Shown here in pieces: positions 1-12,120 of a stretch of 64,000 nt of DNA. Origin of the DNA: Morinoia aosen (lineage: Eukaryota; Arthropoda; Malacostraca; Amphipoda; Talitridae). The stretch spans positions 4,967,934 through 5,031,933 of the forward strand of contig CM059574.1 in assembly GCA_030386875.1 (NCBI GenBank), in the 5' to 3' direction. The position numbers and the translations under genes were made by a program. The notes under the pieces are model-generated. The model was not told where the DNA came from. It was given only the letters and a program-made list of their open reading frames with translations, and searched no databases. Each line of letters begins with the position of its first letter. Position 1 is the first letter of the stretch.

Positions 1-932
1 TTTGCAAGAATAATTCTACCTGATGAGTGTACGCAAATATTCAAGTATCCATTGGTGTTTTCTTTAAATTAATACTGGTGATAACATCACAACAAGAGAC
101 ACGGAGGATATTCGGGGTATGACGTACAATACGCGCCACTGGAAATGTGACGATGTCGCTTCTTCGCATGGCTACACTGAGTGCTGTGGTGCAATATGAT
201 ATTATTTTACTAAAAAATTATGTGGTCTCTGAATAGCAAATTATTTCATAAATGTCATGTACATGAAGTGTTGCATTAAATTTTCAGTTCTTAGATTCCT
301 TGAATAGTTATTGAAAATAATTATTGGGGTTATATCGACATGCAAATAATGCCGTTTGCAGGATGAAGTTAACTGAAACTCTAAATTTGCATTCAACTCG
401 TCAGCGTATTAAGTTTCATACGTTCACAGGGTTTTTAAAATCCATCTGTTCATGGATTTTATTTAATAGGTGTTTTACAATACAAATATTAGTTAATTAT
501 AAAAAGATTTCATGACTCTATAAAGAATCTTTATCTCTGACAAAATATAGGTCTTCGTTAACTAATAGCTAACGGATTGGTGCTCAGCTTTTATTTTTTT
601 CACGTCAAGCTTCGAATTTCGGTTGATTCTTTCACCACTTCGTAAAACAATAGAGTGATTAAATAACTAAATACTGGTTGCAATATCCGTAGAGTTGATC
701 GCCCATCAGATTATTTTTCCTTTTTTTTCTTGGCAAATTACTCGAAAGAAACAAGATTAAGTTGAAGTTCCTGCTATTAACAAATGTTTTCTGCTCAGCT
801 AATGAGTGGTCAATTTATAATTATAGAAATTATGAGTTATTAGGCCGTATTGTGAATATTAATTCAATTTTCTGTCAGAATAAAAAGTTTCTGTACTTGC
901 TACAGTAAAAGTTTAATAGAATTTTACTATAG
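1..932. other. AT-rich non-coding DNA, no gene recognised
   Basis: AT-rich sequence without a convincing reading frame; the only frame, at 324-515, is short and compositionally like the background. The last bases before 933 (a T-rich run ending in AG) look like a splice acceptor for the exon that follows, so this may be intron. Confidence 0.5.
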
Positions 933-1494
933 AGTGTCAAAACACATTACGATCATAGTTAGACGTGGCCATATTTATACGTTGAGTTTATTTGTCACCA
1001 GCAACATCGTGACTGCGTACATGGTGCTAGCAGTCGGTACGGTGCTCGCTGCCTTCGTTTTCTTCGCAGAATTTTTCTCTGAGAAATGCAAGCACAGCAG
1101 CCCTCACACTGTCTTCAAGTCAAGCCGCACTCAAACTCCAAGCCCGTTTTTGAATGAAATACCGAAGCTTGCGAACGGCTTTGCTTCACACAGTAAACAA
1201 AATGGTTCTGACCAAGCAACGCATGGATCATTCAGGCAAAGTTCGTTCCGCTCAAAAAACGCTTACAATGTTTCTTTGATTTCGGTACAACACTTCGTTG
1301 ACTCTAAAGCATCACTTGATGGAGCCCATCATCAATTCAGGAAATCGTCTGCCGTCGCTGGAGGACCAGCCGATGACGTCGCTGAGGGCAGACATGGAGG
1401 GTCCAAACGAAGAAGGAGTGCAAGTTACGGTAACTATCCAAAGCAAGCGACAGTTCTGAGAGGAACAATTGAATGTTCAAGTCAAGAAAACTAA
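933..1494 (+). CDS. candidate terminal exon of an ionotropic (glutamate-type) receptor
   Basis: An open frame of about 186 codons ends at TAA 1492-1494 and is preceded by a plausible splice acceptor (T-rich run, AG at 931-932), so it reads as a last exon without its own ATG. Near its start a short polar segment (HIYTLSLFVTSN) leads into a hydrophobic helix (YMVLAVGTVLAAFVFFAEFF) closed by an acidic residue and then a basic, Ser-rich, probably cytoplasmic tail. In ionotropic chemosensory receptors and iGluRs the last membrane helix (M4) has this shape: a Leu-Ser-Leu lead, a small/aliphatic helix, then Val-Phe plus Glu, then a variable tail. By inference this is the M4 and tail of such a receptor in the peripheral membrane of sensory cells. 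An AATAAA at about 1953 could end its 3' UTR. No upstream ligand-binding exon is visible here, so a chance frame is possible. Confidence 0.3.
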
Positions 1495-4016
1495 ACCTAA
1501 AAGCCTCAGCGGGAATATGGTCAAAGGAAAAATGACTATTTCTCCAGACAGTGTGTCGCGTAACTCCTGTGGTGATCACAGCAGAGACGCGGCAAGGACT
1601 CGGAGTAAGGTGGATGTGAACACGAAGGGAAGAACTAAGGATGCAAACCTAAGTCTGATGTTTGTGCGGCTAGTAATTCTTACTAGGAAGTAAATTAGCA
1701 TCTTAGCCTATAGATAAGTTTACTCTAATGCGAATTTGGCATTTTTGTTTCGTAGAAAATATCGCATAGGGGAAAATAACTACGGTCAACGTGTTAAGTA
1801 CAATTAGTTCTCTTAAATATCTTACGAAAATGAAAAATATTGACAATTAGTTTTATGCAATAGTTATACTCATCAAAATCTAACAATGTCACTAAAATAA
1901 AATTGCTGTAGACATTTATTTGCACAATCTAAAGTACACAATCGAGAAAACGAAATAAAAGTAATTCTAAATAAAAACAACAGGCTTTTGGCTCCAATTC
2001 TGACAACATCATCTGAAAATTAATCAGTTGCGAAAATAATGTTCCGACGAAGTTCTAATCTATTTTAAGCGATCTACGTTTTATATGGCAAATATTGAGA
2101 TAAATATTTCTGCTATCACGTGCGCAACATTGTGAAAGACTGACTTTAAGCAAAATTTAGTTTTGGCTAGCAATGTTATGATAAAATAGACTGTTCTACG
2201 TTTGTGCACGTATACGAAAATATTTGATTGGGCTGATGACACTTATGCTGCTTTATGTTTCTGTAGTCACCCAAATAAGGCATCAAGTATAACACTTTTC
2301 GCGGATGTTTGTGAAGGAACTTAGACGAGCACCGCAGAATTTCAGCATGTGGGCAGCTTTGTGTTGCAATAAAAGAACGCACAATGTAACGTTTTAATGG
2401 TTCCTTCTGATGCACTATACCTTAAACTCACGTTGAATAATAATGCTAAGTGTTTCAAACATGGCTGGCCAAAATGAAAATCAGTGAAATTCCATTACTG
2501 AAATAGCTGATATTATTCTACAATGGGCATGCCTTCCGCCAAAAGCAATGTGGTTTATTTGTGCTTAAATTCTCCAGAATTCTTATTTATTTCTTGCTCA
2601 AAAATCGTATTTTCTAAATGGATTTAAATTAAAACCTAAAACATAAATTTGGATTACTTCCGAGTTTATTTTCGACCTTGTCACATGGCACAACGAAACA
2701 TATCAGTGCGGTAATCGTGGCATTATTTTGCATCTTACGCACCTTCAATCAATAGGCTTCATCTATGTGGTAAATAAAGCCCTACAACGCATAATCAGTT
2801 AGGCTCTGCCCCGCATTTCGTTCAGCGAAGAAGGCACAAAGTTCACGCAGTCCCGCTGCAGGTGCAACGAAGCGCGTCTCAGAAGAACCGTTTTTCACCG
2901 CAGCTCATCAATGATGCATGCGTGGAGTAAAATGTTGCGATTTACGGTCGCATTATTTTAAAGTCATCCATCAACTAAAAGCTTTTTGTGAGATCAAGGT
3001 TGGGGAAAAATTTCACAAAAAAATAGAAATTAAAGTAGACAGCACAATCAATCTTAGGGCCTCATGCGTTTGGTGCGTTCAAGTTAGTCGTGGTGCTGCT
3101 CCAAAGTTCTGCCTTCTCAGGGAAAGGGGAAGGAGCATAGGTCTATCTGCAGTGTCTGCTTTGCAGTATTTAGTGCTCATACCCTCTTATCTATTTTTTC
3201 TTTGTCGCTTCTTTTTTATTCCTACCGTAGTGTTTCTATGCTCAGAGTTTTCTTCGTTGGTCATACCTTTTACGCGTGTAGATTTTTTTTCCTTTGGTCT
3301 GCACTTTATGGTCCCTTCTCTTCACTTTTTAAGATCTCGTTTTATGAGGCTGGGAGTCTTAAGCCAACTTTCTGTAATAATAATAGTAATCGTTGTCATT
3401 TTAAAATTACAAGATCATGTCACAATTTTTTTCAGTGAAATAAACCGAGATCTAACTTACCTTACCTATCCTATTCTAACTAAACTCAACTTACCCTGAA
3501 TTTATCTTCCGTGCTTTAGCATTAAACAAACGTCCAAAAGTTGTTTATTTTCAATTTAAGCACGTGCCCAATTGGAAAAGTGGGCAGGGCGTGCACGTGA
3601 GTCGTAGTCCTTACACTGGAAATTTCGACGCTGAGTAATGTTTAAATGGCATTTGAGAAAATGAGTAATAATTCTAAAGTTCTACAGAAAAATGAAGCTG
3701 ACGCTATTTTCTATTAGGACAGATCAATTATTTAGCAAAATTATGTAGTCCTTTTATGAAAATTGCAAGAGGCATATCAGTGAATTCATGAATAGAAATG
3801 CAATTTTAAACTGCATAGTCCAAAGCAACAACGATACTTTGAAATTGCGTAATAAATGGAAAAGAGCGAGCAAAGCAGTGATGTGCTGTTTAAATAAAAG
3901 CCACAAATTTTTCTGGTTAGTCTCGGTTCATCGGCTGAAAAATGTGTTCGTGTACAGCAGATCAAATGGTGCGAGCTGCTCTGTCATATGCTGACCACAC
4001 CCTAATGCAGTGCTGA
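1495..4016. other. AT-rich DNA, no gene recognised
   Basis: AT-rich, no transposase, RT or RNA motif seen. The 193-codon frame at 2918-3499 is T-rich and looks fortuitous. Its last 60 bases (about 3440-3500) are a run of degenerate CCTTA/CTTAA pentamers resembling the telomere-like tracts near 45 and 47 kb. Confidence 0.5.
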
Positions 4017-4548
4017 GCTGCCTGACTGCTGAGTGAGTGCAGCTGTACCGCCTGGCTGCTGAGTGGGTGCAGCTGTGCCGCCTGGCTGCTGAGTGAGTGC
4101 AGCTGTGCCACCTGGCTGCTGAGTGAGTGCAGCTGTGCCACCTGGCTGCTGAGTGAGTGCAGCTGTGCCGCCTGGCTGCTGAGTGAGTGCAGCTGTGCCG
4201 CCTGGCTGCTGAGTGAGTGCAGCTGTGCCGCCTGGCTGCTGAGTGAGTGCAGCTGTGCCGCCTGGCTGCTGAGTGAGTGCAGCTGTGCCACTGGCTGCTG
4301 AGTGAGTGCAGCTGTGCCACCTGGCTGCTGAGGGAGTGCAGCTATGCCGCCTGGCTGCTGAGTGAGTGCAGCTGTGCCACCTGGCTGCTGAGTGAGTGCA
4401 GCCGTGCCGCCTGGCTGCTGAGTGAGTGCAGCTGTGCCACCTGGCTGCTGAGAGAGTGCAGCTGTGCCACCTGACTGCTGAGTGAGTGCAGCCGTGCCGC
4501 CTGGCTGCTGAGTGAGTGCAGCTGTGCCACCTGGCTGCTGAGTGAGTG
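4017..4548. repeat. 30-bp minisatellite, about 18 copies
   Basis: Tandem copies of a 30-bp unit containing GCTGCTGAGTGAGTGCAGC, with single-base variants (for example TGCCG against TGCCA at the unit end). One unit near 4290 lacks a base, which shifts the reading frame. Because 30 is a multiple of 3, several frames on both strands stay open through the array (a GTAALTQQPG repeat on the minus strand, for instance). I take these as consequences of the period, not genes. Confidence 0.95.
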
Positions 4549-6006
4549 GGAAGTATACGTAAGGGAGTGCAGGATGCTTTAGAAATATTCACCTGGAACT
4601 CATGTATTTTTATTTGCATTTGCTCTATCCTCTATCTTATATTCACGATATGTTTATCACGTCGTCGAGTACGTGTGTAATCTCTCTTAGAGATTTTTGT
4701 TGAATACTTCTAGTCCTTAATTCTCATCACACAGTTACTGATGTAACTACGGGAAAATATATTTTCGGATGCACACGCATTCGTGAATTTCCAAATGCTC
4801 TGAGCAAAATGAAGAGTTGAACAGAAATCACGCTTGTTGTTGCATTTTACCGGACGATTTTTGTGTAACACTTGAGTGACTCCACCTCACTCTCGAAAAT
4901 TGAAAGCATTTGTTGGCAGTTTGGCACTCACTCTGATGCCTCATTGTGATGGCGTGGGCTGCGTTTGTAGTTTTGGTATGACTTGTTTGATGAGAACTTC
5001 TGGCACGCAGGGACAATGCCAAGTACGTTGTCGCTTGCTGACCTTCCCGTGCGCGCTATCACTTTAGAGCGCCGTCTGTGGACCACGCCCTCACACACAC
5101 TCCCCTGAGCGCCGTCCGCTCGACTTGTGTGCCTTTTGTGAATTGAGTATGCGCTGATAGACTACGCATACTGTACATCTTGTTAAAAGTGTTAATGGCA
5201 ATGCAGAATTATTTATTATTCAATTGAAAATCAGGCACCTTATAGTGTGTAATGGTAGTCTTTTTCAAAATTCTAGCTTCTGGTCATCCCGAGAATGAGA
5301 TGTCTGAGCAAAGCGCAATGTATACCAATAATGCCATGAGTTAAAAGACGCAGTAAGCAACATTTTCGTACTTGCTATGCTATTCATCCGTGAACTGAGA
5401 ACTTAGAAATAGGTAGGTCGTATAGTTGAACTAGGAACTTCCTGCGTGTAACGTTAATACTCGTAGCCCAAATCCCCAAAACAGATTCAGCGGGAATATC
5501 CTAGCGCAAGAAGTATATCATGTAGATTCTCCGTACACACAAAATAATCTAGTACAAGAATAAAAGCCGAAAGAAAAAACAGAAATATCACTCCGTTCCA
5601 TTTGGGCAGCGTCTCTTGATCTTGCACTGCGGCCGGTCATTGGGGAGGCTTGGGAGCGCCGCTTTAGACTTATGCCTCAATTCTTAACTGCAACGAGCGG
5701 AAGCGCGAACTCAAGATTGCAACTGTGAAATAGCTGCCGGCCTTGGTGCAGCGCGTCCACTTTACGCTGATTCACAACTCTGTAAAATTCTGGTGAAATG
5801 CGCGCTCTTCTCTATCGGTCCGGCCTCAGTGCGCTCATGGCCTCTCTATCAAGATTAGAGCACGTTTTCTCCTTTCGATTAAAAGAGGAAAAGAGTGCGG
5901 ACTTTAAGAGGCATGCTGTTCTCAAACTGAATTTTAAGATGAAAGCCTTGACGACAGTCTTGCTGTGTGCTCCCTTGCAGTGTTGGTGCAACTAAAGTAT
6001 ACAGGC
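4549..6006. other. no gene recognised
   Basis: Mixed-composition DNA with two GC-richer patches (about 5030-5150 and 5620-5770). Overlapping short frames occur on both strands around 4830-5070, none with a recognisable motif. Confidence 0.5.
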
Positions 6007-6300
6007 AGTGAGTGATGCTCATCACAGTACAGTGAGTGATGCTCATCACAGTACAGTGAGTGATGCTCCTCACAGTACAGTGAGTGATGCTCATCACAGT
6101 ACAGTGAGTGATGCTCCTCACAGTACAGTGAGTGATGCTCATCACAGTACAGTGAGTAGTGCTCCTCACAGTACAGTGAGTGGTGCTCCTCACAGTACAG
6201 TGAGTGATGCTCATTACAGTAAAATGAGTGATACTCATCACAGTACAGTGAGTGATGTTCATCACAGTAGAGTGAGTCATGCTCGTCAGAGTGCAGGGCA
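6007..6300. repeat. 24-bp minisatellite, about 12 copies
   Basis: Tandem 24-bp unit GTGAGTGATGCTCATCACAG plus TACA, with CAT/CCT alternation in the middle and increasing divergence toward 6300. The unit contains the near-palindrome GTGATGCTCATCAC. Period divisible by 3 keeps frames open on both strands (SDAHHSTV on plus), which I do not regard as coding. Confidence 0.95.
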
Positions 6301-6978
6301 ACTAAGTATTTTTTGTTTTAAGTTATGAACATGTTTAAGAAATTACTCAACGCGTCGGCACATAGGGTTTGTAATTCAAACCCTTGTCATCGTGAAGCAA
6401 GTTCCCACTTTTCACGGTTCCATAACTGGGTTACCTTTCGTTTAGCCCAGAGCCACCGATGCACAACAGAGCGCGGGTCTACCAAAATTTAGTGTGCCTG
6501 TTGTGGCCAATAATTTTCTGATGACGACACCGTGGAACAAATTCGCAGGAAGGGTTCTTTTCTGAGCTACTAGCCCTTGAAAAGAATGATATATGCTGAG
6601 ATCGTTAAAATACGTTTTTACGGATGCAGTGCAATAATTAAATTTGTCTTATTCAAGTTTCCAAAGCGTGAACAAAATTGATAGACTGCATCACGAGAGT
6701 GCTCCTTTCAGAGAGCAACTAAAATTATAAGGAAAGAATGTACTCTCTTATTAAATGCTAAATTCTTTAATTCAGCCAAATTTCCTAACTGAAAGTAGCC
6801 TCCCTATCTTCTTGCGTCAATTTCATTATCATTTCTGCATTAATAATGTTTCTTTTATACTCACAGAACTTTCGATAATATTTTCTTGAGATTCAACGGA
6901 TGCAGATTCTAAAAGATTTATTTTTTTGTAGAAAGCTACCGAATTTGTCATTGTAAAAATTAGCCTATGACAATAACT
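6301..6978. other. AT-rich DNA, no gene recognised
   Basis: AT-rich sequence between the 24-bp array and the first copy of the 937-bp duplication. No coding or structural signal seen. Confidence 0.5.
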
Positions 6979-7915
6979 AACTAGCTTATAAAAAATCAGA
7001 CTATCTACAATAATTGTAGGGCCAATATACAACAATAACCTAACCGGTTTACAATAAAACATAACCAGTCAACGATATTTACAATCTACAATTATGAAAT
7101 AACTTGTAATAGAAACATAATCAACTTCAATCATAATTTAATTAGTACTCGTATATAATAAAAATCAAACCAATCTTCAATGAAAACAAAATCGGTCTAT
7201 AAATTTGCCCAATTAACCCTCCATAAAAGCATCACCAGTCTACGCTTGTAACAGTCTACGATAATAACCTAATTAGTCTTCAATAATTGCCTAATTAGCC
7301 TGCAATACCTGCCTGTGCAGACTATAGCTACATAAGGGTGAGGGCAAGCCATTTCTCATGAAGCAATCAAGTTTCAAAATCCTACCTCGGGATGTGGCAG
7401 CCATTACATAATATTTCTAGCTTTGAAGTAGGAGTATTGCTACCCAATTCTGAAATGCAGTACAATGGTGTTGGTGGTATATTTCCCTATATTGATTAGA
7501 TTTCTGCCAAATACCGGGAAACTATGGAAGTTAAAAATCAACTAGTTGAAAAAAAATTCGTTATTTTTGCCTATTAAATGCTGTAAGAAGAATGATGCAG
7601 CGGGTTGAAATATAAGCTATGTTGATTAAAGAAAGAATACGCAAAAATTCGCATTTGTTATGTAATGAACGAATTTTGTAAAATGTCAGCCACAAATAAT
7701 ATCAGCTATCTAGAATATCATGAGCATCAAGATTATATTGTGTCAATAGGGCAAAAAAAAATGCGAAATCACATTAGCTTAATGCAAATTCAGAGATGGT
7801 GAGTTGCGATTCTGCAGACAAAGCATTAGTTTAGGGAAGAGAATTCCCGAAAAGGAAAATCAAGAGGGCACTGAAGCCTGTATCACAGATTAGCTAAACG
7901 GGTCTGTTCACCACC
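6979..7915 (+). repeat. 937-bp direct duplication, copy 1
   Basis: Matches 9703-10639 in the same orientation over the same length, from AACTAGCTTATAAAAAATCA to GGTCTGTTCACCACC, with no difference noticed by eye. Non-coding and AT-rich; no transposase or terminal motif recognised. The flanks differ sharply outside the block. Such identity means a recent duplication or an assembly artefact. Confidence 0.9.
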
Positions 7916-7961
7916 CGAATGCCATGGTTTCAATGGCGCTGGCGCACTACACCTTTTTCAC

Positions 7962-8143
7962 TTCAAATTAATCTAAGTCAAGTTCAAATTAATCCAAGTC
8001 AAGTTCAAATTGATCCGAGTCAAGTTCAAATTAATCCGAGTCAAGTTCAATTTAATCCAAGTCAAGTTCAAATTGATCCAAGTCAAGTTCAAATTAATCC
8101 GAGTCAAATTCAAATTAATCCAAGTCAAGTTCAAATTAATCCA
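7962..8143 (+). repeat. 21-bp tandem repeat, left arm of foldback element
   Basis: About 8-9 copies of a 21-bp unit, TCAAGTTCAAATTAATCCAA plus G, with A/G change at the CCAAG/CCGAG position. In frame it reads QINPSQV repeatedly. The same array, shorter and inverted, closes the other end of the element. Confidence 0.9.
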
Positions 8144-9144
8144 ACCCTCAGTTGAGCGAAAAGATGACATTATAATTTATTAATTTGAGTTGTTTGTGTT
8201 AAATGTGTACCTATTGGATGTGATGAGCAAAACTGGTTTCGAGGATTTATTTACACTCATTGATATTTATGTACGTGAAATTCCACTTTATCACATCAAT
8301 GAAATCATATACATGCAAATACAAAAGGTTATCATTGGACGATATGTAGATTTAATATTTAAAAGAAATATACAAATGCGCTTCACTGAGTACTAATGTA
8401 CGATTCCGTTTGATTACAATTTATATTTGTACATTACTACCCAGATACATTCTTGCATTAGCAATATAAATGTTACCATCCATTCTAATTCCGTCTTAGT
8501 CAATGTGAAGAAATGTAGGATCCACTTATGATACACAAGAATAATACAAGAAACAATGTTTCTAACTTAATACTGATTTTATTTGTGTGTGTTCACAATT
8601 CAAAGTATAATACTTTCAAGGCTTAAATATTCATAAAATGATTATTATAAAAGTTATTGATGTCTTAAAAGTATTGTGTATTGAATTGTGAATGAACACA
8701 CACACAAATAAAATCAGTATTAAGTTAGAAACATTGTTTCTTGTATTATTATTGTCTATCGTAAGTGGATCCTATACATTTCTTCACATTGACTGACAGG
8801 GAATTAGAATGGATGGTAGCATTTATATTGCTAATGCAAGAATGTATCTGGGTAGTAATGTACAAGTATAAATTGTAATGAAACGGAATCGTACATTAGT
8901 ACTCAGTGAATGCCATTTGGACATAACTTTTAAAGATTAAATCTACATATCGTTCAATGATAACCTTTTGTATTTGCATGTATAGGATTTCATAGATGTG
9001 ATAAAGTGAAATTTCACGCATATAAATATCAATGAATGTAAATAAATCCTCGAAACCAGTGTTGTTTATAACATCCAATAGATACACATTTAACACAAAA
9101 AACTCAAATTAATAAATTATGTCATTTTATAACTCAACTGAGGG

Positions 9145-9287
9145 TTGGATTAATTTGAACTTGACTTGGATTAATTTGAACTTGACTCGGATTAATTTGA
9201 ACTTGACTTGGATTAATTTGAACTTGACTCGGATTAAATTGAACTTGACTTGGACTAAATTGAACTTGACTTAGATTAATTTGAAGT
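9145..9287 (-). repeat. 21-bp tandem repeat, right arm of foldback element
   Basis: About 6-7 copies of the 21-bp unit in inverted orientation relative to 7962-8143. Lower copy number than the left arm. Confidence 0.9.
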
Positions 9288-9302
9288 GAAAAAGGTGTAG
9301 TT

Positions 9303-9702
9303 CTAAAAGATTGGATTTTTGTCTGGTTCACAACTCAACTACTCTATACAGCGGAAAAATACAGGGACATTTTCTCCCCGTTAAACAAAAAGCTATTCTT
9401 TGGGTGCTTGCTTAGTTGGTTTGGTTTATCTCTGTTCCACTCACCGGTGTTGCAAATACGAAAATTAACAGCTTCAAGTTAATAATATTAAATGAAAAAT
9501 TATGCCTAAAAAGAACATCTGAAACTTTCACACACTATCAAGTGAATACCTGCACAGCACGTATTGATTGCGAGATTATTCTTTTGAATTTTACTTTAGG
9601 TATCAATCCCCAATGACAGCAGCCGTTGCATGTTTATTTATTTATTTGTTTGCTTGTTTGTACTCGTACCCAATTCGCCATTCTTTCAGCAATAAATTAA
9701 AA
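9303..9702. other. 400-bp segment between foldback element and second 937-bp copy
   Basis: Not present beside the first 937-bp copy but repeated in inverted orientation at about 10801-11200 as part of the large inverted repeat. A 66-codon frame (9416-9616) has an identical twin at 10887-11087 on the minus strand only because the whole segment is duplicated. No function recognised. Confidence 0.6.
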
Positions 9703-10639
9703 AACTAGCTTATAAAAAATCAGACTATCTACAATAATTGTAGGGCCAATATACAACAATAACCTAACCGGTTTACAATAAAACATAACCAGTCAACGAT
9801 ATTTACAATCTACAATTATGAAATAACTTGTAATAGAAACATAATCAACTTCAATCATAATTTAATTAGTACTCGTATATAATAAAAATCAAACCAATCT
9901 TCAATGAAAACAAAATCGGTCTATAAATTTGCCCAATTAACCCTCCATAAAAGCATCACCAGTCTACGCTTGTAACAGTCTACGATAATAACCTAATTAG
10001 TCTTCAATAATTGCCTAATTAGCCTGCAATACCTGCCTGTGCAGACTATAGCTACATAAGGGTGAGGGCAAGCCATTTCTCATGAAGCAATCAAGTTTCA
10101 AAATCCTACCTCGGGATGTGGCAGCCATTACATAATATTTCTAGCTTTGAAGTAGGAGTATTGCTACCCAATTCTGAAATGCAGTACAATGGTGTTGGTG
10201 GTATATTTCCCTATATTGATTAGATTTCTGCCAAATACCGGGAAACTATGGAAGTTAAAAATCAACTAGTTGAAAAAAAATTCGTTATTTTTGCCTATTA
10301 AATGCTGTAAGAAGAATGATGCAGCGGGTTGAAATATAAGCTATGTTGATTAAAGAAAGAATACGCAAAAATTCGCATTTGTTATGTAATGAACGAATTT
10401 TGTAAAATGTCAGCCACAAATAATATCAGCTATCTAGAATATCATGAGCATCAAGATTATATTGTGTCAATAGGGCAAAAAAAAATGCGAAATCACATTA
10501 GCTTAATGCAAATTCAGAGATGGTGAGTTGCGATTCTGCAGACAAAGCATTAGTTTAGGGAAGAGAATTCCCGAAAAGGAAAATCAAGAGGGCACTGAAG
10601 CCTGTATCACAGATTAGCTAAACGGGTCTGTTCACCACC
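9703..10639 (+). repeat. 937-bp direct duplication, copy 2
   Basis: Second copy of 6979-7915. It forms the loop of the large inverted repeat: its first 161 bases also belong to the left arm, and it ends exactly where the right arm begins at 10640. Confidence 0.9.
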
Positions 10640-12108
10640 AAATTATGATTGAAGTTGATTATGTTTCTATTACCAGTTATTTCATAATTGTAGATTGTAA
10701 ATATCGTTGACTGGTTATGTTTTATTGTAAACCGGTTAGGTTATTGTTGTATATTGGCCCTATAATTATTGTAGATAGTCTGATTTTTTATAAGCTAGTT
10801 TTTTAATTTATTGCTGAAAGAATGGCGAATTGGGTACGAGTACAAACAAGCAAACAAATAAATAAATAAACATGCAACGGCTGCTGTCATTGGGGATTGA
10901 TACCTAAAGTAAAATTCAAAAGAATAATCTCGCAATCAATACGTGCTGTGCAGGTATTCACTTGATAGTGTGTGAAAGTTTCAGATGTTCTTTTTAGGCA
11001 TAATTTTTCATTTAATATTATTAACTTGAAGCTGTTAATTTTCGTATTTGCAACACCGGTGAGTGGAACAGAGATAAACCAAACCAACTAAGCAAGCACC
11101 CAAAGAATAGCTTTTTGTTTAACGGGGAGAAAATGTCCCTGTATTTTTCCGCTGTATAGAGTAGTTGAGTTGTGAACCAGACAAAAATCCAATCTTTTAG
11201 AACTACACCTTTTTCACTTCAAATTAATCTAAGTCAAGTTCAATTTAGTCCAAGTCAAGTTCAATTTAATCCGAGTCAAGTTCAAATTAATCCAAGTCAA
11301 GTTCAAATTAATCCGAGTCAAGTTCAAATTAATCCAAGTCAAGTTCAAATTAATCCAACCCTCAGTTGAGTTATAAAATGACATAATTTATTAATTTGAG
11401 TTTTTTGTGTTAAATGTGTATCTATTGGATGTTATAAACAACACTGGTTTCGAGGATTTATTTACATTCATTGATATTTATATGCGTGAAATTTCACTTT
11501 ATCACATCTATGAAATCCTATACATGCAAATACAAAAGGTTATCATTGAACGATATGTAGATTTAATCTTTAAAAGTTATGTCCAAATGGCATTCACTGA
11601 GTACTAATGTACGATTCCGTTTCATTACAATTTATACTTGTACATTACTACCCAGATACATTCTTGCATTAGCAATATAAATGCTACCATCCATTCTAAT
11701 TCCCTGTCAGTCAATGTGAAGAAATGTATAGGATCCACTTACGATAGACAATAATAATACAAGAAACAATGTTTCTAACTTAATACTGATTTTATTTGTG
11801 TGTGTGTTCATTCACAATTCAATACACAATACTTTTAAGACATCAATAACTTTTATAATAATCATTTTATGAATATTTAAGCCTTGAAAGTATTATACTT
11901 TGAATTGTGAACACACACAAATAAAATCAGTATTAAGTTAGAAACATTGTTTCTTGTATTATTCTTGTGTATCATAAGTGGATCCTACATTTCTTCACAT
12001 TGACTAAGACGGAATTAGAATGGATGGTAACATTTATATTGCTAATGCAAGAATGTATCTGGGTAGTAATGTACAAATATAAATTGTAATCAAACGGAAT
12101 CGTACATT
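10640..12108 (-). repeat. right arm of 1.47-kb inverted repeat
   Basis: Mirror copy of 8396-9863, separated from it by a 776-bp loop (9864-10639). Its outer end runs into a further turn-around, a 12-bp inverted repeat at 12086-12120. Carries a second copy of half of the foldback element, with its 21-bp repeats at about 11217-11358. Confidence 0.92.
11217..11358 (+). repeat. 21-bp tandem repeat inside right inverted-repeat arm
   Basis: Inverted copy of the array at 9145-9287, present because the whole arm is duplicated. Confidence 0.9.
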
Positions 12109-12120
12109 CCGTTTGATTAC

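Larger units (their letters stand above)
7947..9301. mobile_element. foldback-like element with about 680-bp terminal inverted repeats
   Basis: Both ends read ACTACACCTTTTTCACTTCA inward, followed by an array of a 21-bp repeat and then about 500 bp that is inverted-repeated around a loop near 8630-8680. The arms have diverged: the 8190-8396 (+) and 8896-9096 (-) frames encode related but non-identical 68- and 66-residue peptides. The two sides also differ in repeat number and in small indels such as the CATT near 8690. This layout, very long inverted repeats partly made of short tandem repeats with little or nothing between, is that of foldback (FB-type) transposons. I could not find a target-site duplication and there is no transposase, so mobility is inferred. 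Confidence 0.6.
8396..9863 (+). repeat. left arm of 1.47-kb inverted repeat
   Basis: Reverse complement of 10640-12108. Short frames inside it recur with identical translation on the opposite strand (66 aa at 8896-9096 and 11407-11607; 65 aa at 9134-9331 and 11172-11369; 66 aa at 9416-9616 and 10887-11087). By eye I found only isolated substitutions (for example near 9739/10762 and 9831/10675). Confidence 0.92.

Noticed and set aside
2918-3499. 193-codon plus frame with hydrophobic stretches
   Set aside because: T-rich composition explains the Phe/Leu/Val runs, and its end is a degenerate pentamer tract; no domain recognised.
4002-4619. 205-codon minus frame of GTAALTQQPG repeats
   Set aside because: Lies entirely in the 30-bp minisatellite; alternative frames are equally open.
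4017-8150. CRISPR-like arrays
   Set aside because: Repeats are head-to-tail without unique spacers, and the DNA is eukaryotic.
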